Shown: positions 34,122 to 43,830 of the stretch, one piece after another | How the letters are laid out: each line of letters opens with the position of its first letter | Position numbering within the stretch: position 1 is the stretch's first letter | Origin: Pelomonas sp. CA6 | GTDB lineage: Bacteria > Pseudomonadota > Gammaproteobacteria > Burkholderiales > Burkholderiaceae_C | Direction of reading: 5' to 3' | Length of the DNA stretch: 64,000 bases | Assembly (NCBI RefSeq): GCF_022549225.1 | Contig: NZ_JAKZFD010000003.1 | Coordinates: 1 to 64,000, forward strand | Made by a program: the position numbers and the translations under genes | Notes under the pieces: model-generated | The model's input: only the letters and a program-made list of their open reading frames with translations | Databases searched by the model: none | What the model was told of the DNA's origin: nothing

Positions 34122-36128
34122 TTAGTCATCGGAGGGCAGGGGCTTGTTGATCCAGCGCTCCAGCCAGCCGACGATGCGGCGCACCGCGTCCAGCCGGTGC
34201 GCCGGCCGGCCCTGGCCGATGAGGTGGTGGGAGCCGCCTGGGTAGAGCACCAGCTCGGTGGGCGTGCCGGCGCGCTGCAGCTTGACGAAAATCTCTTCGG
34301 ACTGCCCGCGCGGGCAGCGTTCGTCGTCCTTGCCCTGGATGAACAGCGTGGGCGTGCAGGCCTGCTCGATCTGCGCCATCGGCGACAGCCGCAGCATCAG
34401 TTCGCGGTTGGACTCCGGCTTGCCGTCCATCGAGTACGGGTCGGCGAAATAGCCGCTGTCCGAGCTGCCGAAGTGCGACTCCAGGTTGGCCACCGGCGCC
34501 GAGATCACCGCGGCGCGGAAGGTTTCGCAATGGCCGATGGCCCAGGCGCCCAGATAGCCGCCGTAGGAGCTGCCGGAGATGGCGACGCGCTCGTCCGCCA
34601 GACCCTGCTCGCGCAGCGCCTCGATGGCGCCCAGGTGCTGGGGCAGGTCCAGCTCGCCCCAGCGCGCGCGCAGCCGCTCGCTGAATTCGCGCCCGTAGCT
34701 GCTGGAGCCGACCGCGTCCAGCGCCAGCACGGCCCAGCCGCGGCTGGCCAGCACCTGCCAGTGCGGCGAGGTCCCATACTGCAGCGAGACATAGCTCGCC
34801 GGCCCGCCATGGACGTCCACCAGCAGCGGCATGCGGCCCTCGGCGCCAGCCCGGCGCAGCAGCCAGCCTTCGACGGTTTCCTGTCCGCCGCGCCCGTCGG
34901 GCAACTCGAAGCGGCGCCGCTCCAGTTGCAGCGGCTGGCGCTCGCGCCACCAGGCGTTGAAGTCGCTCAGCCGGCGCGGGTTCGCGCCGCAGGCGTCCGC
35001 GCCGTGCAGCTCCTGCGGATGGTCCACGCCTTCTTCGGTGTAGAAGAGCCGCTCGGCCGCGACCAGCGCGCCCACCTGTCCACGCTCGGGGGCCACCAGG
35101 GCGCGCACCTCGCGCGTCCGCAGCGTCAGCTGCGCGACCTGCTGCGTGCCGCGGTGGGCGCGGATGAAGCGCAGGCGTTCGCTGTCGGCGCTCCACTGCA
35201 GCGGCTCGGGCACCACCTCCAGGTCGGCGTCGCCGACCGGCCGCACCTGGCCGGTCGAGACCTCGCGCAGCCACAGCCGCATCACCGCGTCGCCGCCGTC
35301 GAGCGCGCCGACGAAGGCCACCCAGCGTCCGTCGGGCGACCAGGCCGGCGATGCGGCGGTGCTGAGCTCGCAGCGCCAGCACTCGGGCTTGCCCTCGGCG
35401 CCCTGCGGGCCCAGGTTCAGCACCCACAGATCGCTGCAATGCTGCTGCCGCGCCTCATCACGGCTGCGGCTGTAGACCAGGCGCCGGCCATCGGGCGACC
35501 AGGCGATCTCGCCGACATCGAAGTCCCCGTGCGTCAGGAGGCGGCCCTCGCCGCTGTGCGCGTCGACGAGGACCAGGTGCTGGCGGGACGCCAGCGCATA
35601 GCCCTGGCCATCGAGCTTGTAGGGCAGCCGCCAGGCCAGCTCCGGGTCCTCGGTCGAGCGGGGCTTGCGGTGCAGGTCCAGGTCTTCGCAGCCCTTGGCG
35701 CGCCGCTCGGGGTCGACCGCGAGCGCGCACACCGCGGCCAGCTGGCGGCCGTCGGGGCGCCATTGCAGCTCGCTCACCGCGCCGGCGAAATCGGTCAGCG
35801 CGCGCGCCTCGCCGCCGTCCGGCGAGATCAGGTGGATCTGCGCCGTGTCGCCGGCGCGGTCGCTCAGGAAGGCGATGCGGCGCCCGTCCGGAGACCAGCG
35901 CGGCGACTGCTCCCGCGCTTCGGCGCGGGTCAGCTGGCGAGGGGGCTGCGGCTGGGCCGGATCCAGGTCCACGAGCCAGAGCTGGCTGAGGGTGCGGTCC
36001 TGCGGCCGGTCCACCTGCTTGAGGCTCAGGGCCAGGCGGCTGCCGTCGGGGGCCAGATGCAGTTCGGTGATGCGGCGCTCCAGAAAGAGATCGTCCGGAA
36101 CGAATGGGGCGGTGTCGGTGTGGCTCAT
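34122..36128 (-). CDS. S9-family prolyl-oligopeptidase-like peptidase
   Basis: The 668-residue protein has an N-terminal beta-propeller with repeated WSPDGRR blades (about residues 30-400) and a C-terminal alpha/beta-hydrolase domain. The catalytic triad can be placed: Ser in SGSSYGGYLGAW, Asp in GKDDERCPRG and His in GGSHHLIG. No signal peptide is visible, so it acts in the cytosol on short peptides. It belongs to the acylaminoacyl peptidase/DPP-like group of S9. Confidence 0.9.
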   Translation of the reverse strand: MSHTDTAPFVPDDLFLERRITELHLAPDGSRLALSLKQVDRPQDRTLSQLWLVDLDPAQPQPPRQLTRAEAREQSPRWSPDGRRIAFLSDRAGDTAQIHLISPDGGEARALTDFAGAVSELQWRPDGRQLAAVCALAVDPERRAKGCEDLDLHRKPRSTEDPELAWRLPYKLDGQGYALASRQHLVLVDAHSGEGRLLTHGDFDVGEIAWSPDGRRLVYSRSRDEARQQHCSDLWVLNLGPQGAEGKPECWRCELSTAASPAWSPDGRWVAFVGALDGGDAVMRLWLREVSTGQVRPVGDADLEVVPEPLQWSADSERLRFIRAHRGTQQVAQLTLRTREVRALVAPERGQVGALVAAERLFYTEEGVDHPQELHGADACGANPRRLSDFNAWWRERQPLQLERRRFELPDGRGGQETVEGWLLRRAGAEGRMPLLVDVHGGPASYVSLQYGTSPHWQVLASRGWAVLALDAVGSSSYGREFSERLRARWGELDLPQHLGAIEALREQGLADERVAISGSSYGGYLGAWAIGHCETFRAAVISAPVANLESHFGSSDSGYFADPYSMDGKPESNRELMLRLSPMAQIEQACTPTLFIQGKDDERCPRGQSEEIFVKLQRAGTPTELVLYPGGSHHLIGQGRPAHRLDAVRRIVGWLERWINKPLPSDD

Positions 36129-36147
36129 CGGGGCGACCTCGGGGCGT

Positions 36148-36642
36148 TCAGCAATCGTGGACGCGGGCCAGGTCGCCGGCGGCGAGCCGGTCGCGGTAGG
36201 CCTCGATGGACAAGGTCGCGTGGCGCGCCAGTCCGTCCTCGGTCCAGCTCAGGGTGGCCTGCTGTTCGCCCTGCTGCAGCCGGCAGGGGCCGCGGGGCAC
36301 CTGCTGTGTCGCGCCGGAGCGATCCCGCAGCGTGAAGAGGCGCCGCACCAGGCCTTCGCAGGGGGCGGCCAACGGTCCTTCGAGCGGCGGCCATCCCGGC
36401 CCGGGAGGCGCCGCGGCCGGCGTGCCGGCCGGCTGCAGCGACCAGTCCCGCGCGTCGCGCAGCGTGGTGTGGGGTTCCAGCACCTGGGTCGCGGCCGTCG
36501 CGGCGATCGGGTCGCTGGCGGGAAAGGTGGCCTCCAGCGCACTGTCCAGCAGCTCCTGGTAGGTGGGCAGCCGGTGTTGCGGCAGCCGGGCCTGCCCGGC
36601 CATCCGCCGCGCTTCGTTCTCGAGTTGGTCCGCCTGAGGCAT
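36148..36642 (-). CDS. Hypothetical protein with FPASDP motif
   Basis: The 164-residue product starts at an ATG behind an AAGGA site, though the frame is open a little further upstream. Near residue 35 is the motif LDSALEATFPASDPIA, a pattern seen in many small betaproteobacterial proteins of unknown function. The rest contains a Pro-rich linker and a C-terminal domain with GPCRLQQGEQQATLSWTE. It is soluble and has no catalytic motif I can see. It lies 19 bases upstream of the S9 peptidase. Confidence 0.6.
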   Translation of the reverse strand: MPQADQLENEARRMAGQARLPQHRLPTYQELLDSALEATFPASDPIAATAATQVLEPHTTLRDARDWSLQPAGTPAAAPPGPGWPPLEGPLAAPCEGLVRRLFTLRDRSGATQQVPRGPCRLQQGEQQATLSWTEDGLARHATLSIEAYRDRLAAGDLARVHDC

Positions 36643-36720
36643 CTGGGGTTCCTTCCGCGCGGCTTCGCCACCGCGGCGAAGCTGGCAGCCCAGCGGCAAT
36701 CGGCGGACCCGCTGCGGCGT

Positions 36721-38202
36721 TCAGCGCGGCGCCGCGGGCTCCGGCCAGACGAAGGTGACCACGCCATGCGCCGGCAACTGGTGGCTGAACTGGCGGCCGC
36801 CTTCACGCACCGTGAAGCGCTGCGCGCGCCGGCTGGCGTTGCTGACGATGAGCACGCGCGAGCCGTCGTCGGCGTTGCGGAAGGCCACATGGTCCAGGTC
36901 CGGCCGCAGCGCGCCGGAGTCGATGCGCTCGGCACCGGGGCGAACGAAGCGGCTGGCATGGCCGAACACCGCGTACTCCACGTTGCGCGTGATCGCGCCC
37001 GTGCGGCTGTCGATCGTCACCACGCCGCGGCAGTCGCCGCAGCCGCCCAGGTGCGGGCCATGGTTTTCGTCCAGCGCCAGGTTCCACATCAGCACGCCGC
37101 GCGCCCAGTGGCGCGTGCTGCCGATGATCAGCTGCTTCATCATCCAGCTCATGGACTCGCCCCAGCGCGGCGCCCAGTTGCCGCCCGAGCATTCGGTGAA
37201 CCAGACCTCCTTGTCCGGATGGGCCTCGCGCACCCGGCTCTGCGCCGCGACGTCGCCGGCATAGCAATGCCAGGCCACGCCGGCCACATAGGGGCGGGCG
37301 ACCGGATCGGCCAGCACCACCAGCGGCGATTGCGGCTGGTCCCAGTTGTGGTCCCAGTCCAGGATCCGCAGCTGGCCCAGGCCGCGCTGCTGCAGCAGCG
37401 GCCCGAGGTGGCGGCCGATCAGCTCGGCGCGCTCATGCGGCGACACGCGCATGCCGGGGTAGTTGTCGGGCTCGAAATGCGGTTCGTTCTGCACGCTCAG
37501 CGCGAAGATGGGCACGCCCTCGGCGCCCATGGCCTCGACATAGCGCACCAGGTAGTCGGAGAAGGCGCCATACATCTCGGGCTTGAGCCGGCCCTGGACC
37601 AGGCTGTTGCTGGTCTTCATCCAGGCCGGCGCGCTCCAGGGCGTGGCCATGATCTGCAGCTGCGGGTTCACGGCCAGCGCCGCGCGCACCACCGGCAGCA
37701 CGTCGTCGCGCTGCTTGTCCAGCGAGAAGTCCCGGCCCAGGTCGGGGTCGGTCCGGCCCGGCGGCAGGTCGGCCAGCGAATAGTGGCGCGAGGAGAAGTC
37801 CGACGCGCCGATGGTCAGCCGGGTGAAGGAGAAGCCCAGGCCGCCCTGGTCGCGACCGAACAGCTCGGCGATCAGCGCCTGGCGCTGTTCGGGCTTGAGC
37901 CTGCGCTGGATCAGCTCCGCCGACGCGTCGGTGATGGACGCGCCGAAGCCGGCCATGCGCTGGTAGCGCTGCCCGGCGTCCACGGTGATCAGCGCGCCGC
38001 GCGCCGCGCCCTCGGGGGCCGGGGCCAGGGCCTTGTCCGGCTGCGCGGCGAGCAGTTGGCGGCCGTCGCCGCTGGTCTGCCAGGCCTGCACCGGCTGGGC
38101 CTGGGCCAGGCCGGCGCCCAGCAGCGCGGCCAGCAGCAGGGCCTGCGGGAGGAGGCGGCGCCCCGGGCGGGCGCTGCGGGAGAAGGGGGTCGGGTCTTGC
38201 AT
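36721..38202 (-). CDS. Glycoside hydrolase family 30, exported
   Basis: GH30 enzymes cleave beta-linked glucans (beta-1,6-glucanase) or glucosylceramide. The 493-residue product has a signal peptide (LLLAALLGAGLAQAQ, cleavage near residue 36), the family start GFGASITDASAELI, the acid/base Glu240 (SVQNEPHFE) and the nucleophile Glu337 (WFTECSGG). It is the last gene of a leftward operon with a sugar ABC transporter, GH1 and GH3. Beta-1,6-glucan of fungi or oomycetes is a likely substrate by context. Its first residues and DNA resemble the start of the ABC binding protein gene at 42340. Confidence 0.9.
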   Translation of the reverse strand: MQDPTPFSRSARPGRRLLPQALLLAALLGAGLAQAQPVQAWQTSGDGRQLLAAQPDKALAPAPEGAARGALITVDAGQRYQRMAGFGASITDASAELIQRRLKPEQRQALIAELFGRDQGGLGFSFTRLTIGASDFSSRHYSLADLPPGRTDPDLGRDFSLDKQRDDVLPVVRAALAVNPQLQIMATPWSAPAWMKTSNSLVQGRLKPEMYGAFSDYLVRYVEAMGAEGVPIFALSVQNEPHFEPDNYPGMRVSPHERAELIGRHLGPLLQQRGLGQLRILDWDHNWDQPQSPLVVLADPVARPYVAGVAWHCYAGDVAAQSRVREAHPDKEVWFTECSGGNWAPRWGESMSWMMKQLIIGSTRHWARGVLMWNLALDENHGPHLGGCGDCRGVVTIDSRTGAITRNVEYAVFGHASRFVRPGAERIDSGALRPDLDHVAFRNADDGSRVLIVSNASRRAQRFTVREGGRQFSHQLPAHGVVTFVWPEPAAPR

Positions 38203-38246
38203 GGGTCCTCGTGAGCGGGTCGTCGATGCGGGCGTGGCGGGGGTGT

Positions 38247-39326
38247 TCAGAGGCGCTGGCCGCTGGCGCTGTCGAACAGCGAGGCGCGTGTCAGTTCGGC
38301 GCGCAGCCGCAGCCGGGCGCCGGGTGCATGGCCGCGCGCGGTCTGGGTGTCCAGCGCGGCGAGCGACTGGCCCTGGGCCTCCAGCCACAGCACCTGGTGG
38401 TTGCCCATGCGCTCGACCACGCTCAGCGTGGCCTCGTGCGTGCCGTCCGGGTCGGGCAGCAGCTGCTCGGGCCGCAGGCCCAGCTGCACCGCGCGGCCTT
38501 CGGCCAGCGATTCGGGCGCGACCTCGGCGGGCAGTGGCAGCGCGCCCAGGGCCAGGGTCTGCACATACCAGCCCTGCGGCCCATGGCACAGCGTGCCGGG
38601 CAGCAGGTTCATCGGCGGCGCGCCCAGGAAGCCGGCGACGAAGAGATTGGCCGGACGTTCGTAGACCTGCTGCGGCGTGCCCAGCTGCTGGATGCGGCCC
38701 TGGCGCATCACCGCGATGCGGGTGGCCAGCGTCATCGCCTCCACCTGATCGTGGGTGACGTAGATCATGGTGGCGCCCAGGCGCTGGTGCAGCAGCTTGA
38801 GTTCGCGGCGCAGCTCGCCGCGCAGCTGCGCGTCCAGGTTGGACAGCGGTTCGTCGAACAGGTAGACGGCCGCCTCGCGCACCAGCGCGCGCCCGATCGC
38901 GACGCGCTGGCGCTGGCCGCCGGAGAGCTGCGCCGGCTTGCGTTGCAGCAGCGCCTCCAGCTGCAGCATGCGCGCGGCGCGCTGCACGCGTTCGTCGATC
39001 TGCGCGCGCGGCAGCCCGGCCACGCGCAGGCCGAAGCTCATGTTGCGTTCCACCGTCATGGTCGGATAGAGGGCGTAGCTCTGGAACACCATGCCGATGC
39101 CGCGCTCGGCAGGCTCGGCCTCGGTCATGTCGCGGCCGGCGATGCGCAGCCGGCCGGCGCTGACCGGCGTCAGGCCCGCGATCGCGTGCAGCAGCGTGGA
39201 CTTGCCGCAGCCCGAGGGGCCCAGCAGCACCAGGAACTCGCCCGGTTCCACATGCAGGTCCAGCGCGGGCACGACCTCGTGCTGGCCGTAGCGCAGAGTG
39301 AGCTGTTCGATGTCGACGGCGCTCAT
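38247..39326 (-). CDS. Sugar ABC transporter ATP-binding subunit (MalK/UgpC type), leftward system
   Basis: The 359-residue ATPase has Walker A GPSGCGKST, the signature LSGGQRQR, Walker B VYLFDEPLSNLD and the switch His in VTHDQVEAM, followed by a C-terminal regulatory TOBE domain. It pairs with two permeases and a binding protein just upstream on the same strand. Substrate is probably glucose or short beta-glucosides. Confidence 0.92.
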   Translation of the reverse strand: MSAVDIEQLTLRYGQHEVVPALDLHVEPGEFLVLLGPSGCGKSTLLHAIAGLTPVSAGRLRIAGRDMTEAEPAERGIGMVFQSYALYPTMTVERNMSFGLRVAGLPRAQIDERVQRAARMLQLEALLQRKPAQLSGGQRQRVAIGRALVREAAVYLFDEPLSNLDAQLRGELRRELKLLHQRLGATMIYVTHDQVEAMTLATRIAVMRQGRIQQLGTPQQVYERPANLFVAGFLGAPPMNLLPGTLCHGPQGWYVQTLALGALPLPAEVAPESLAEGRAVQLGLRPEQLLPDPDGTHEATLSVVERMGNHQVLWLEAQGQSLAALDTQTARGHAPGARLRLRAELTRASLFDSASGQRL

Positions 39327-39332
39327 GGGGGA

Positions 39333-40190
39333 TCAGCCTTTCAATGCACCGGCCGCGATGCCGCGCACGAACCAGCGGCCGGACAGCAGATAGACCGCCA
39401 GCGGAACGGCGGCGGTCAGCAGCGTGGCGGCCATGTTCAGGTTGTAGAGCCGCTCGCCGGTGGTGGTGTTGATGATGTTGTTCAGCTGCACGGTCATCGG
39501 CAGCTGCTCGCGCCCGGCGAAGACCAGGCCGAGGATGTAGTCGTTCCAGACGCCGGTGATCTGCATGATGGCGGCGACCACCAGCATGGGCGTGGACATG
39601 GGCAGCATCAGCTGCAGGAAGATGCGCCAGAAGCCGCCGCCATCGACGCGCGCCGCCTTGAACAGCTCCTGCGGCAGGCTGGCGTAGTAGTTGCGGAACA
39701 GCAGCGTCATCACCGGCATGGAGAACACCAGGTGTACCAGCACCAGCCCCGGCAGCGAGCTGTACAGCCCCAGGCCGGCCAGGCCCTTGACCAGCGGGTA
39801 GATCATCACCTGCACCGGGATGAAGGCGCCGACCATCAGCACGCCGAACAGCCATTGCGCGCCGCGCGGACGCCAGAAGGACAGCGCATAGCCGTTGAGC
39901 GCGCCGACCAGTACCGGGATCACCGTGCTGGGCAGCGTGATCGCGACCGAGTTCCAGAAGCCGCCGGCGATGCCCTCGCAGGCCAGGCCGGTGCAGGCGC
40001 CGCTCCAGGCCTCGCGCCAGGCGGCCAGGCTGGGCGCCGCGGGCCAGGCGAGCAGGCCCGCGCCGTGGCGGATCTCGTCCATGCTCTTCAGCGAGGTGGC
40101 AAGCATCACGTACAGCGGCGCCAGGAAGAAGGCGGCCGCGGCGAGCAGGAAGGCGTACAGGCCCCAGCGGCCCCAGCGCTGCGTCTTCAT
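39333..40190 (-). CDS. Sugar ABC permease, MalG type (leftward system)
   Basis: The 285-residue integral membrane protein has six predicted helices, and the ABC-coupling EAA-type motif lies in AARVDGGGFWRIFLQLMLP. It begins with LYAFLLAAAAFFLAPLYVML as is usual for MalG-like permeases. Its start overlaps the stop of the second permease gene (ATGA). It closely resembles the permease at 51054-51899 in the opposite arm. Confidence 0.9.
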   Translation of the reverse strand: MKTQRWGRWGLYAFLLAAAAFFLAPLYVMLATSLKSMDEIRHGAGLLAWPAAPSLAAWREAWSGACTGLACEGIAGGFWNSVAITLPSTVIPVLVGALNGYALSFWRPRGAQWLFGVLMVGAFIPVQVMIYPLVKGLAGLGLYSSLPGLVLVHLVFSMPVMTLLFRNYYASLPQELFKAARVDGGGFWRIFLQLMLPMSTPMLVVAAIMQITGVWNDYILGLVFAGREQLPMTVQLNNIINTTTGERLYNLNMAATLLTAAVPLAVYLLSGRWFVRGIAAGALKG

Positions 40191-41059
40191 GCCTGGCCTC
40201 CCGCGGCCGCGCGGCGGCTGCGCCAGTACAGCAGCGGCGCCGCGACCGCCAGCACGCCCAGCAGCAGCACGATGGCGCCCGCCGACGCGAGCGCGATGTT
40301 GGCGCGGCCGAAGAGGTGGTCCATGATGAAGCGCGCCGGCACGTCGCTGGCCGTGCCGGGGCCGCCCTGGGTCATCGCGACCACCGCGTCGAAGACCTTC
40401 ACCGCGGCGGTGAACAACAGCAGCAGCACGGTGGCATAGGTGGCGCCCAGCTGCGGCAGCACGATGGAGGCGTAGCAGCGCCAGCGCGGGATGCCGTCCA
40501 GCGCGGCGGCCTTCCAGACCTCCTCGTCGACGCCGCGCAGGCCCGCCAGCACCAGCGCCATCACCAGGCCCGAGGCCTGCCAGACGCCGGCCAGCGCGAC
40601 CGCGTAGAGCACTTTGTCCTCGTTCTGTAGCCAGTCCAGCTCGAAGCCGCCGTTGCCCGGCGTCAGCAGCCATTGCCAGATCAGGCCGGTGGCGACGAAG
40701 GACAGCGCATAGGGGTAGAGGAAGGCGCCGCGCCACAGCGATTCGCTGCGCACGCGCTGGTCGATGGCGATGGCCAGCAGCGTGCCCAGCACCAGCGTCG
40801 CGGCGATGAAGACCAGCCCGTACAGCGCCAGATGCTCCAGCGACTGCAGCCAGCGTTCGTTGCCGAACAGTCGTTCGTACTGCGCCAGGCCGACGAAATC
40901 GTCCTTGGGGAAGCTGCGCGAGCTGGACAGCGAGATGCGCAGCGTCCACAGCGCCGAGCCCAGGTAGGCCAGCAGCACGGTGGCGGCCATGGGCATCAGC
41001 GCGCCCCAGGGCGTGAGCCGGCGCAAACGCCGGGCGAGAGGGCGCGGGGCTGCGGCCAT
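40187..41059 (-). CDS. Sugar ABC permease, MalF type (leftward system)
   Basis: The 290-residue permease has six helices with the coupling-loop sequence AAALDGIPRWRCYASIVLPQ. It lies 3 bases after the binding protein gene and overlaps the following permease. It is clearly related to the permease at 50194 of the other transporter (both share TGLIWQWLL/TGTAWKWML-like segments). Confidence 0.9.
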   Translation of the reverse strand: MAAAPRPLARRLRRLTPWGALMPMAATVLLAYLGSALWTLRISLSSSRSFPKDDFVGLAQYERLFGNERWLQSLEHLALYGLVFIAATLVLGTLLAIAIDQRVRSESLWRGAFLYPYALSFVATGLIWQWLLTPGNGGFELDWLQNEDKVLYAVALAGVWQASGLVMALVLAGLRGVDEEVWKAAALDGIPRWRCYASIVLPQLGATYATVLLLLFTAAVKVFDAVVAMTQGGPGTASDVPARFIMDHLFGRANIALASAGAIVLLLGVLAVAAPLLYWRSRRAAAGGQA

Positions 41060-41062
41060 GGC

Positions 41063-42340
41063 TCAGTCCCTCAGCGCCGCGGCGATGTCCTTCTGCACCT
41101 TCTCCACCGGCAGGTTGCGGTTCCAGTAGGCGGTCAGGATGTCGGCGAGCGCGCCGTTCTGGTCGGGCGTCAGGTAGACCTCGCCGTTGCCCAGGTGGCG
41201 GCTGCGGTCCTTCATGATCGCCAGGCCCTTTTGCGCGCACAGATCCAGCGCGCCGGCGTCGACATCGGTGCGGATCGGGATGGAGCCCTTGCGCGCGTTG
41301 AAGGCCAGCTGCGCGGCCGGCGAGGTGACGACCTTGGCCAGCAGCAGCTGCGCCTGGACCGTCTCGGGCTGGCGGCTCTTGGGGAAGACCAGGACATCGC
41401 CCTGGATGATGTAGGGCGACTGCGGGCCGAAGCCGGGGATGCAGCCATAGTCGCGGCCGGGCTGCTGGCGCGCCAGCGTGAACTCGCCCTTGGCCCAGTC
41501 GCCCATGAACTGGAAGCCCGCCTTGCCGCCGATCAGCAGCGCGGTCGCGTCGTTCCAGTTGCGGCCCGGCGAGTTGCGGTCCACATAGCCCTGCAGGCGC
41601 TTGAAGCTCAGCAGCACCTGCTTGAAGGCCTCGCCCTGGATGGCCTTGGGATCGCGGTCGCGCAGCACCTTGAGGTAGAGATCGCGTCCGCCCTGGTTGG
41701 CCAGCACCGCGGTGAAGACGATGTTGTCCTGCCAGGCCTGGCCGCCGTGGGCCAGCGGCGTCAGGCCGGCGGCGCGCAGCTTGTCCATCGCGGCGAAGAG
41801 CTCGTCCATGCTGCGCGGCTCCTGCGCCACGCCGGCCTTGGCGAGCGCGGCCTTGGAATACCACAGCCAGGTCGGCATGTGGATGTTGACCGGCGCGGCG
41901 TAGTAGTGGCCCTTCACGCGGATCACGTTGAGCACGGTCTCGGGCAGGAACTTGTCCCAGCCCTCTTGCTGCGCCACCGCGTCGACCGGGTTGAGCATGC
42001 CCTGCTCGACCAGGTCGAGGAACTGGCGCGAGGTGTTGAACTGCGCCGCGGTCGGCGGCTTGCCGCCGACGATGCGGTTCACCGCCACCGCGCGCGCCTG
42101 CTCGCCCAGCGCCACCGCGGTGTCCACCCATTCGCCGCCGGCCGCCTTGTACGCCTCGGCCAGCGACTTGACCGCCGCGGATTCGCCACCCGCGGTCCAC
42201 CAGTGGATCACCTCGGCGCGCAGCGGCGCCTTCTGCGCCATCGCGGCGCCGCAGGCGGCGGCCAGCGCGCAGGCCAGGACGGCGAGTCGGACGCGGCGGG
42301 GCCGGCGTCCGTGGCGGGAGAGAGGGGTCAGGTCTTGCAT
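41063..42340 (-). CDS. Sugar ABC substrate-binding protein (leftward system)
   Basis: The 425-residue protein has a signal peptide (LAVLACALAAACGAAMAQ) and the fold of glucose/mannose-type binding proteins. Family segments are EVIHWWTAGGESAAV, PLAHGGQAWQDNI and MGDWAKGEFTLA. It is related to the binding protein at 48749. The MQDLTPLSR start is shared, at protein and DNA level, with the GH30 gene of the same operon. It is exported to the periplasm and feeds the two permeases downstream. Confidence 0.9.
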   Translation of the reverse strand: MQDLTPLSRHGRRPRRVRLAVLACALAAACGAAMAQKAPLRAEVIHWWTAGGESAAVKSLAEAYKAAGGEWVDTAVALGEQARAVAVNRIVGGKPPTAAQFNTSRQFLDLVEQGMLNPVDAVAQQEGWDKFLPETVLNVIRVKGHYYAAPVNIHMPTWLWYSKAALAKAGVAQEPRSMDELFAAMDKLRAAGLTPLAHGGQAWQDNIVFTAVLANQGGRDLYLKVLRDRDPKAIQGEAFKQVLLSFKRLQGYVDRNSPGRNWNDATALLIGGKAGFQFMGDWAKGEFTLARQQPGRDYGCIPGFGPQSPYIIQGDVLVFPKSRQPETVQAQLLLAKVVTSPAAQLAFNARKGSIPIRTDVDAGALDLCAQKGLAIMKDRSRHLGNGEVYLTPDQNGALADILTAYWNRNLPVEKVQKDIAAALRD

Positions 42341-42371
42341 GTGAGGGGTCTTGCGCGGATGGGCGGATGGA

Positions 42372-43739
42372 TCAGGCGGCGTCGCCGCGGCCGTGCAGGA
42401 AATCGCTGTACCAGCGGCCGCTGGCCTTGATGCGGCGCTGCTGCGTGGCGTAGTCGACGTGGACCAGGCCGAAGCGGCGCGTGTAGCCCTCGGCCCATTC
42501 GAAGTTGTCCAGCAGGCTCCAGGCGAAATAGCCGCGCAGCGGCACGCCCTGCGCGCGCGCGTCGCGCGCGGCGGCCAGGTGGCGCGCGAGGTAGCTGCGC
42601 CGCTGCAGATCCTCGATGCGGCCGTCGGGCAGCAGCTCGTCCTCGTAGGTCGAGCCGTTCTCGGTCAGGTAGACCTCGGCGGGCGCGTAGTCGCGCTGCA
42701 CGCGCTGCAGCAGCTCCACCATGCCCTGCGGGTCGACCTGCCAGCCGAACGCGGTGCGCTCGACGCCCTCGGGCTCGACCACGCGGGTGCCGATGGGGTT
42801 GGCGCCGGTGGCGTCGGCGACGACCTCGGGGAAGTAGTAGTTGATGCCCAGGAAGTCGCAGGGCCGCGCGATCTCGGCCAGGTCGCCGTCGTGCATGCGC
42901 GGTGCATGCGCGCCGTACAGCGCCCAGGTATCGGCCGGGTAGCCGCGCCCGTGCAGCGGATCCAGGAACCAGCGGTTGCGCGAGCCGTCGTGGCGCCGCA
43001 CCGCGGCCTGGTCGGCGTCGCTGTCGCTGGCCGCACGGATCGGGTGCAGGCTCAGCGTGATGCCCGCGCGGGCGTCCTTCACATGGCTGCGCAGCACCGG
43101 CAGCGCGCGGCCATGCGAGAGCAGGATGTGGTGGCAGGCCTGCAGCCCGGCCGCCAGGCTCTTCAACCCCGGCGCGTGCACGCCGTCGTGATGGCCCATC
43201 AGCGCGCTGCACCAGGGCTCGTTGTGGGTGATCCAGTGCTTCACCCGGTCGCCCAGCCGGCGCGCGACGAGCTCGGTGTACTCAGCGAAGGCGTCCACCG
43301 TGTCGCGCGACAGCCAGCCGCCCTGCTCCTGCAGCGCCTGCGGCAGGTCCCAGTGGTACAGCGTCAGCCAGGGCTCCAGGCCGCGTGCCAGGCAGCCGTC
43401 GACCAGGCGCTCATAGAAGTCCAGCCCGCGCTCGTTGACGCCGCCGCGCCCCTGCGGCAGCACGCGCGGCCAGGCCACGGAAAAACGATAGGCGTTGACG
43501 CCCAGCGCGCGAGCCAGGTCCAGATCCTCGGGCCAGCGGTGGTAGTGGTCGCAGGCGACGTCGCCATGGCTGGCGTCGCGGATGCGGCCCGGGGTGGCGC
43601 AGAAGCGGTCCCAGATGGACTCGCCCTTGCCGTCCAGCCGCGCGGCGCCTTCGATCTGGTAAGAGGAGGTGGAGCAGCCCCAGCGGAAGTCGGCGGGGAA
43701 ATCGCTGCGGGCCAGCGAGGGCATTGGCTTGGTGCTCAT
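42372..43739 (-). CDS. Beta-glucosidase, glycoside hydrolase family 1
   Basis: The 455-residue product is a GH1 retaining beta-glucosidase: FRWGCSTSSYQIEGA, acid/base Glu174 (THNEPW), nucleophile Glu360 (YLTENGS) and the C-terminal WSLLDNFEWAEGY. No signal peptide is present, so it hydrolyses imported cellobiose-like or gentiobiose-like sugars in the cytosol. It lies between GH3 and the ABC transporter genes in the leftward operon. Confidence 0.95.
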   Translation of the reverse strand: MSTKPMPSLARSDFPADFRWGCSTSSYQIEGAARLDGKGESIWDRFCATPGRIRDASHGDVACDHYHRWPEDLDLARALGVNAYRFSVAWPRVLPQGRGGVNERGLDFYERLVDGCLARGLEPWLTLYHWDLPQALQEQGGWLSRDTVDAFAEYTELVARRLGDRVKHWITHNEPWCSALMGHHDGVHAPGLKSLAAGLQACHHILLSHGRALPVLRSHVKDARAGITLSLHPIRAASDSDADQAAVRRHDGSRNRWFLDPLHGRGYPADTWALYGAHAPRMHDGDLAEIARPCDFLGINYYFPEVVADATGANPIGTRVVEPEGVERTAFGWQVDPQGMVELLQRVQRDYAPAEVYLTENGSTYEDELLPDGRIEDLQRRSYLARHLAAARDARAQGVPLRGYFAWSLLDNFEWAEGYTRRFGLVHVDYATQQRRIKASGRWYSDFLHGRGDAA

Positions 43740-43830
43740 GTCGGGCTTCGGGGTGAATTCGCGTCGGTGTTGAGGTGCGGCCCCGCGCTGCGTGCGCGGG
43801 GCCCGCCGGGCCGAGGCCCGGCGGCGGTCG

